A DNA stretch of 20,789 nucleotides from Pelargonium cotyledonis. Lineage: Eukaryota; Streptophyta; Magnoliopsida; Geraniales; Geraniaceae. Position numbers and translations under genes: made by a program. The notes below the pieces were generated by a model. That model saw only the letters and a list, made by a program, of their open reading frames with translations. It was not told where the DNA came from and made no database searches. Shown here one piece after another: positions 18,751-20,789 of this stretch. How positions within the stretch are numbered: the first letter of the stretch is position 1; each line of letters starts with the position of its first letter. The stretch is from contig JAYMTA010001278.1 of the NCBI GenBank assembly GCA_036897625.1, positions 1-20,789 of the forward strand, written 5' to 3'.

Positions 18751-19108
18751 CCTCTGTACATCAAATACAAAATTATAGAAGGGTCAGCTTTGGAATTTTA
18801 GACAGATTTTTGAAGTACAATGAAACTCTCTTTTCTAGCAAGGTTTCAAGGGGTCAAAATATGAGAAGAAAATCCAACCAAGTGATGAGTTTCGGGTCCG
18901 AAGAAGCTGACCAACTTGCCTAAAATGCCCACTCGTCCGAAACACGCTGTTTCTATTCACACCTAACAGCTGGAACCTGTATTAAGATGGCACAACTTCA
19001 CCAATATCTTCAGTTAATGTCTGAAAAAAGATCACCTCCAAAAACTTGACGATCCAACCTCACTAACATGTCAATGACCAACCATTTACCAGCTTCTTTA
19101 AAAGACTG
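18751..19108 (-). other. Probable 3' UTR of the GNOM gene
   Basis: About 360 bp downstream of the GNOM stop codon, with no other frame or recognised element. The polyadenylation site cannot be fixed from the sequence. Confidence 0.4.
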
Positions 19109-20789
19109 TTAATTTGAAGCAACAGATACCACTTCTTCGGACACCAAACCTTCCCTTTCAGCTTTACCCGGCTCATGCTCTATCTGTTCCCCATCTTGAT
19201 AGGGGAACACATCAGACTGTAAAGATGGAGCAATGTTATTCACATGTAACCATGTCAATTCCCACAAGCTATCTCCACCTAGGGCACTCCTCTGAACTAG
19301 GACCCCCCTTGTCTTCATTAAAACCAAGGTGTTTTTTAGGAGTTCGGGTACTAGCTGCTGCAGCTTCTCACTTCTCTTTCCTCTCACTTTCACCTTCACG
19401 TACTTTTCCATTCGGTTCAAAACACCCAGCCATAGTTTGCAGAAGGTTGTTAAATGTGATAGATCGGTGAGTAACTGTAAAAACACTTCCGGCAGGAGCT
19501 TCATGGCATGAACAAGTGTGCCTTCCATGTTTCGGTAGTCCTTTTGGGAGTGTCCTTGAGCAATTTCAAGCAAGTCATCAAACATTGTGAAAATAACCAA
19601 ATCAAAACACTGTAACCACAAGCCAGGAGGGAGATGGATCCCAGTCACTCCGGTCAAGCATCTTTGCAATGACAAAAGGGCGTGGTTTCTAACCTCCTCT
19701 CTCTGGTCCAAACAAACTTTCCGCAGTCCCTGTACAAGCCTCAGCCACATCTCCCCAATATCCTGAGACAACCTCGTAGCTTCTTCCTCCCTCATTGCTT
19801 CCTTTGCCTCGTTTACCCACTGTGTTAAACAATCAACAGATCCCGCCATAAGATCCAGAGCACGTACAGACCGCTCTGCTTGTCCAACACGAGACTCGGC
19901 AAACTGCCTGGCTGCATCTAGACACAGAACATAGTTGGCTGGCAATAAGTTCCTTCCATCAGACATAATGAATAGTAACGCATCAAATCCTGGTTCAGAA
20001 GCATCAGGGTGCCGAGCTGTGATGGAAAGTAGGGCTGTAATTGTGCGCCACCCCATTTGTGATCGTATGTGAGTGGCATTAGCTTTCACAAGGCGACTCA
20101 CTTCCCGAGTAATCTGCTCACAGTATGCATCAGCAACCCTAGCATCAAGTTTCAACACAAGCTGCAGTGACCTCAAAAGCTCATCAGCTAGGTTCTCTTT
20201 ATAGGGTAGAAGTCTCTGGCAAACTCGAAGAAGTCCAAAGACAGCCTTTTCAACCAAGGCACAGGGCATCACAGTTGACTGAACAATGTTAGCAATGTGC
20301 TCATAAACACCCTGCCAAAGAAGCTGAATCCTATCCCGGTTGTTCAAGGTAATTGCAATCAGCAACTCCAGGCAGAAGACAGCAGTATCTTCATCTTCAG
20401 GAGAGCTGTTCCCTTTCTGAGGTCGTCCTGCAGTCCAGATGAGCGCTCGTGCAAGTTGCAATAAGGATTCAGCTTGGAGAAACTTACTCTCTGTAAATAT
20501 GCTGTCAATATGGCACTTTTGGATAGTCTGAAGAGAGCGCTGATGAGCAGCAAGTTGTTGCTCGGTAGGTTGTGATCTTGGCTCGTCTGTATCAAGAGAT
20601 AGTAGTTGACTGAACCTGCCCATCAATCCAGAGGATCTTCTAGGAGTACCCATGGGAGGCAGATGAGCTGAAGATAACATGTTTGTAATAGGCTTCCCAT
20701 GCGCAGGATCTGCAGTAACCTCTGATTCGTCAGCTGCATCACTGGCCACTCGAGGTGGAAGAAGACCAAGCTTGTGCAATCTTACAATG
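19109..20789 (-). CDS. GNOM: ARF guanine-nucleotide exchange factor GNOM, C-terminal part (partial at the window edge)
   Basis: The minus-strand frame is open from the right edge to TAA at 19109-19111, encoding about 560 residues with no intron. It enters the window reading IVRLHKLGLLPPRVASD; the apparent start near 20779 is a Leu codon (TTG), so the true start is off the window. Conserved blocks include GTPRRSSGLMGRFSQLLSLD, EQQLAAHQRSLQTIQKCHID, SSPEDEDTAVFCLELL, NNRDRI-LLWQGVYEHI, DARVADAYCEQI, QKDYRNMEGTLVHAMKLLPE and GGDSLWELTWLHVNNIAPS, closely matching the C-terminal HDS region of GNOM/GBF1-type large ARF-GEFs. The catalytic SEC7 and N-terminal DCB-HUS domains would lie to the right. 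GNOM acts on Golgi/endosomal membranes and is needed for polar localisation of PIN auxin carriers. The close match favours GNOM over the more divergent GNL1, but GNL1 cannot be fully excluded from this part. Confidence 0.92.
   Translation of the reverse strand, partial: IVRLHKLGLLPPRVASDAADESEVTADPAHGKPITNMLSSAHLPPMGTPRRSSGLMGRFSQLLSLDTDEPRSQPTEQQLAAHQRSLQTIQKCHIDSIFTESKFLQAESLLQLARALIWTAGRPQKGNSSPEDEDTAVFCLELLIAITLNNRDRIQLLWQGVYEHIANIVQSTVMPCALVEKAVFGLLRVCQRLLPYKENLADELLRSLQLVLKLDARVADAYCEQITREVSRLVKANATHIRSQMGWRTITALLSITARHPDASEPGFDALLFIMSDGRNLLPANYVLCLDAARQFAESRVGQAERSVRALDLMAGSVDCLTQWVNEAKEAMREEEATRLSQDIGEMWLRLVQGLRKVCLDQREEVRNHALLSLQRCLTGVTGIHLPPGLWLQCFDLVIFTMFDDLLEIAQGHSQKDYRNMEGTLVHAMKLLPEVFLQLLTDLSHLTTFCKLWLGVLNRMEKYVKVKVRGKRSEKLQQLVPELLKNTLVLMKTRGVLVQRSALGGDSLWELTWLHVNNIAPSLQSDVFPYQDGEQIEHEPGKAEREGLVSEEVVSVASN

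Noticed and set aside
1-20789. CRISPR array, operon or phage-type defence system
   Set aside because: No regularly spaced identical repeats, no prokaryotic gene packing; genes have introns and plant-specific domains.

Overview
The window looks like nuclear DNA of a flowering plant, most likely a eudicot. It is AT-rich, intron-containing and scattered with small DNA transposon remnants. Four protein-coding genes can be supported. In order they are a DCD-domain gene (+, CDS 5428-9006), a type II membrane glycosyltransferase gene (+, CDS 9997-15336), an EXORDIUM-like secreted protein gene (-, CDS 16100-17125) and the 3' part of a GNOM ARF-GEF gene (-, 19109 to beyond the right edge). The species cannot be named from what is visible.

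Positions 1-3600 have no supportable gene. They hold short repeats, the right end of a CACTA (En/Spm-type) transposon ending at 1627, a complete-looking 1.05-kb non-autonomous element with inverted ends and TTA flanks (2008-3055) that resembles PIF/Harbinger elements, and one copy of a dispersed repeat that recurs about 15 kb away near 18.3-18.5 kb. From about 3580 to 5427 is the probable promoter and 5' UTR intron of the DCD gene. This stretch carries a (TG)n microsatellite, a Stowaway-like end and a GC-rich inverted/direct repeat cluster.

Both plus-strand genes were rebuilt from several frames by joining GT-AG exons with consistent phase. The DCD gene has four coding exons (1086 aa). The glycosyltransferase has five (679 aa), and all four of its introns are in phase 2. 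Its 2.2-kb last intron contains a Stowaway MITE and a decayed fragment matching the C-terminus of plant mitochondrial ATP synthase alpha (atp1). The EXL gene is intronless and convergent with the glycosyltransferase. The EXL and GNOM genes lie in tandem on the minus strand, separated by about 2 kb.

The four genes do not form an obvious functional unit. They are a stress/cell-death-type regulator, a probable Golgi glycosyltransferase, an apoplastic growth-related protein and a membrane-traffic regulator, which is ordinary plant gene order. I found no convincing new biological system. The items most worth a second look are the organelle-derived pseudogene in the intron, the two stop/start-linked uORFs ahead of the glycosyltransferase, its run of six N-glycosylation sequons, the skippable symmetric exon carrying its DXD motif, the duplicated module at the DCD protein C-terminus and the internally repetitive Harbinger-like element.
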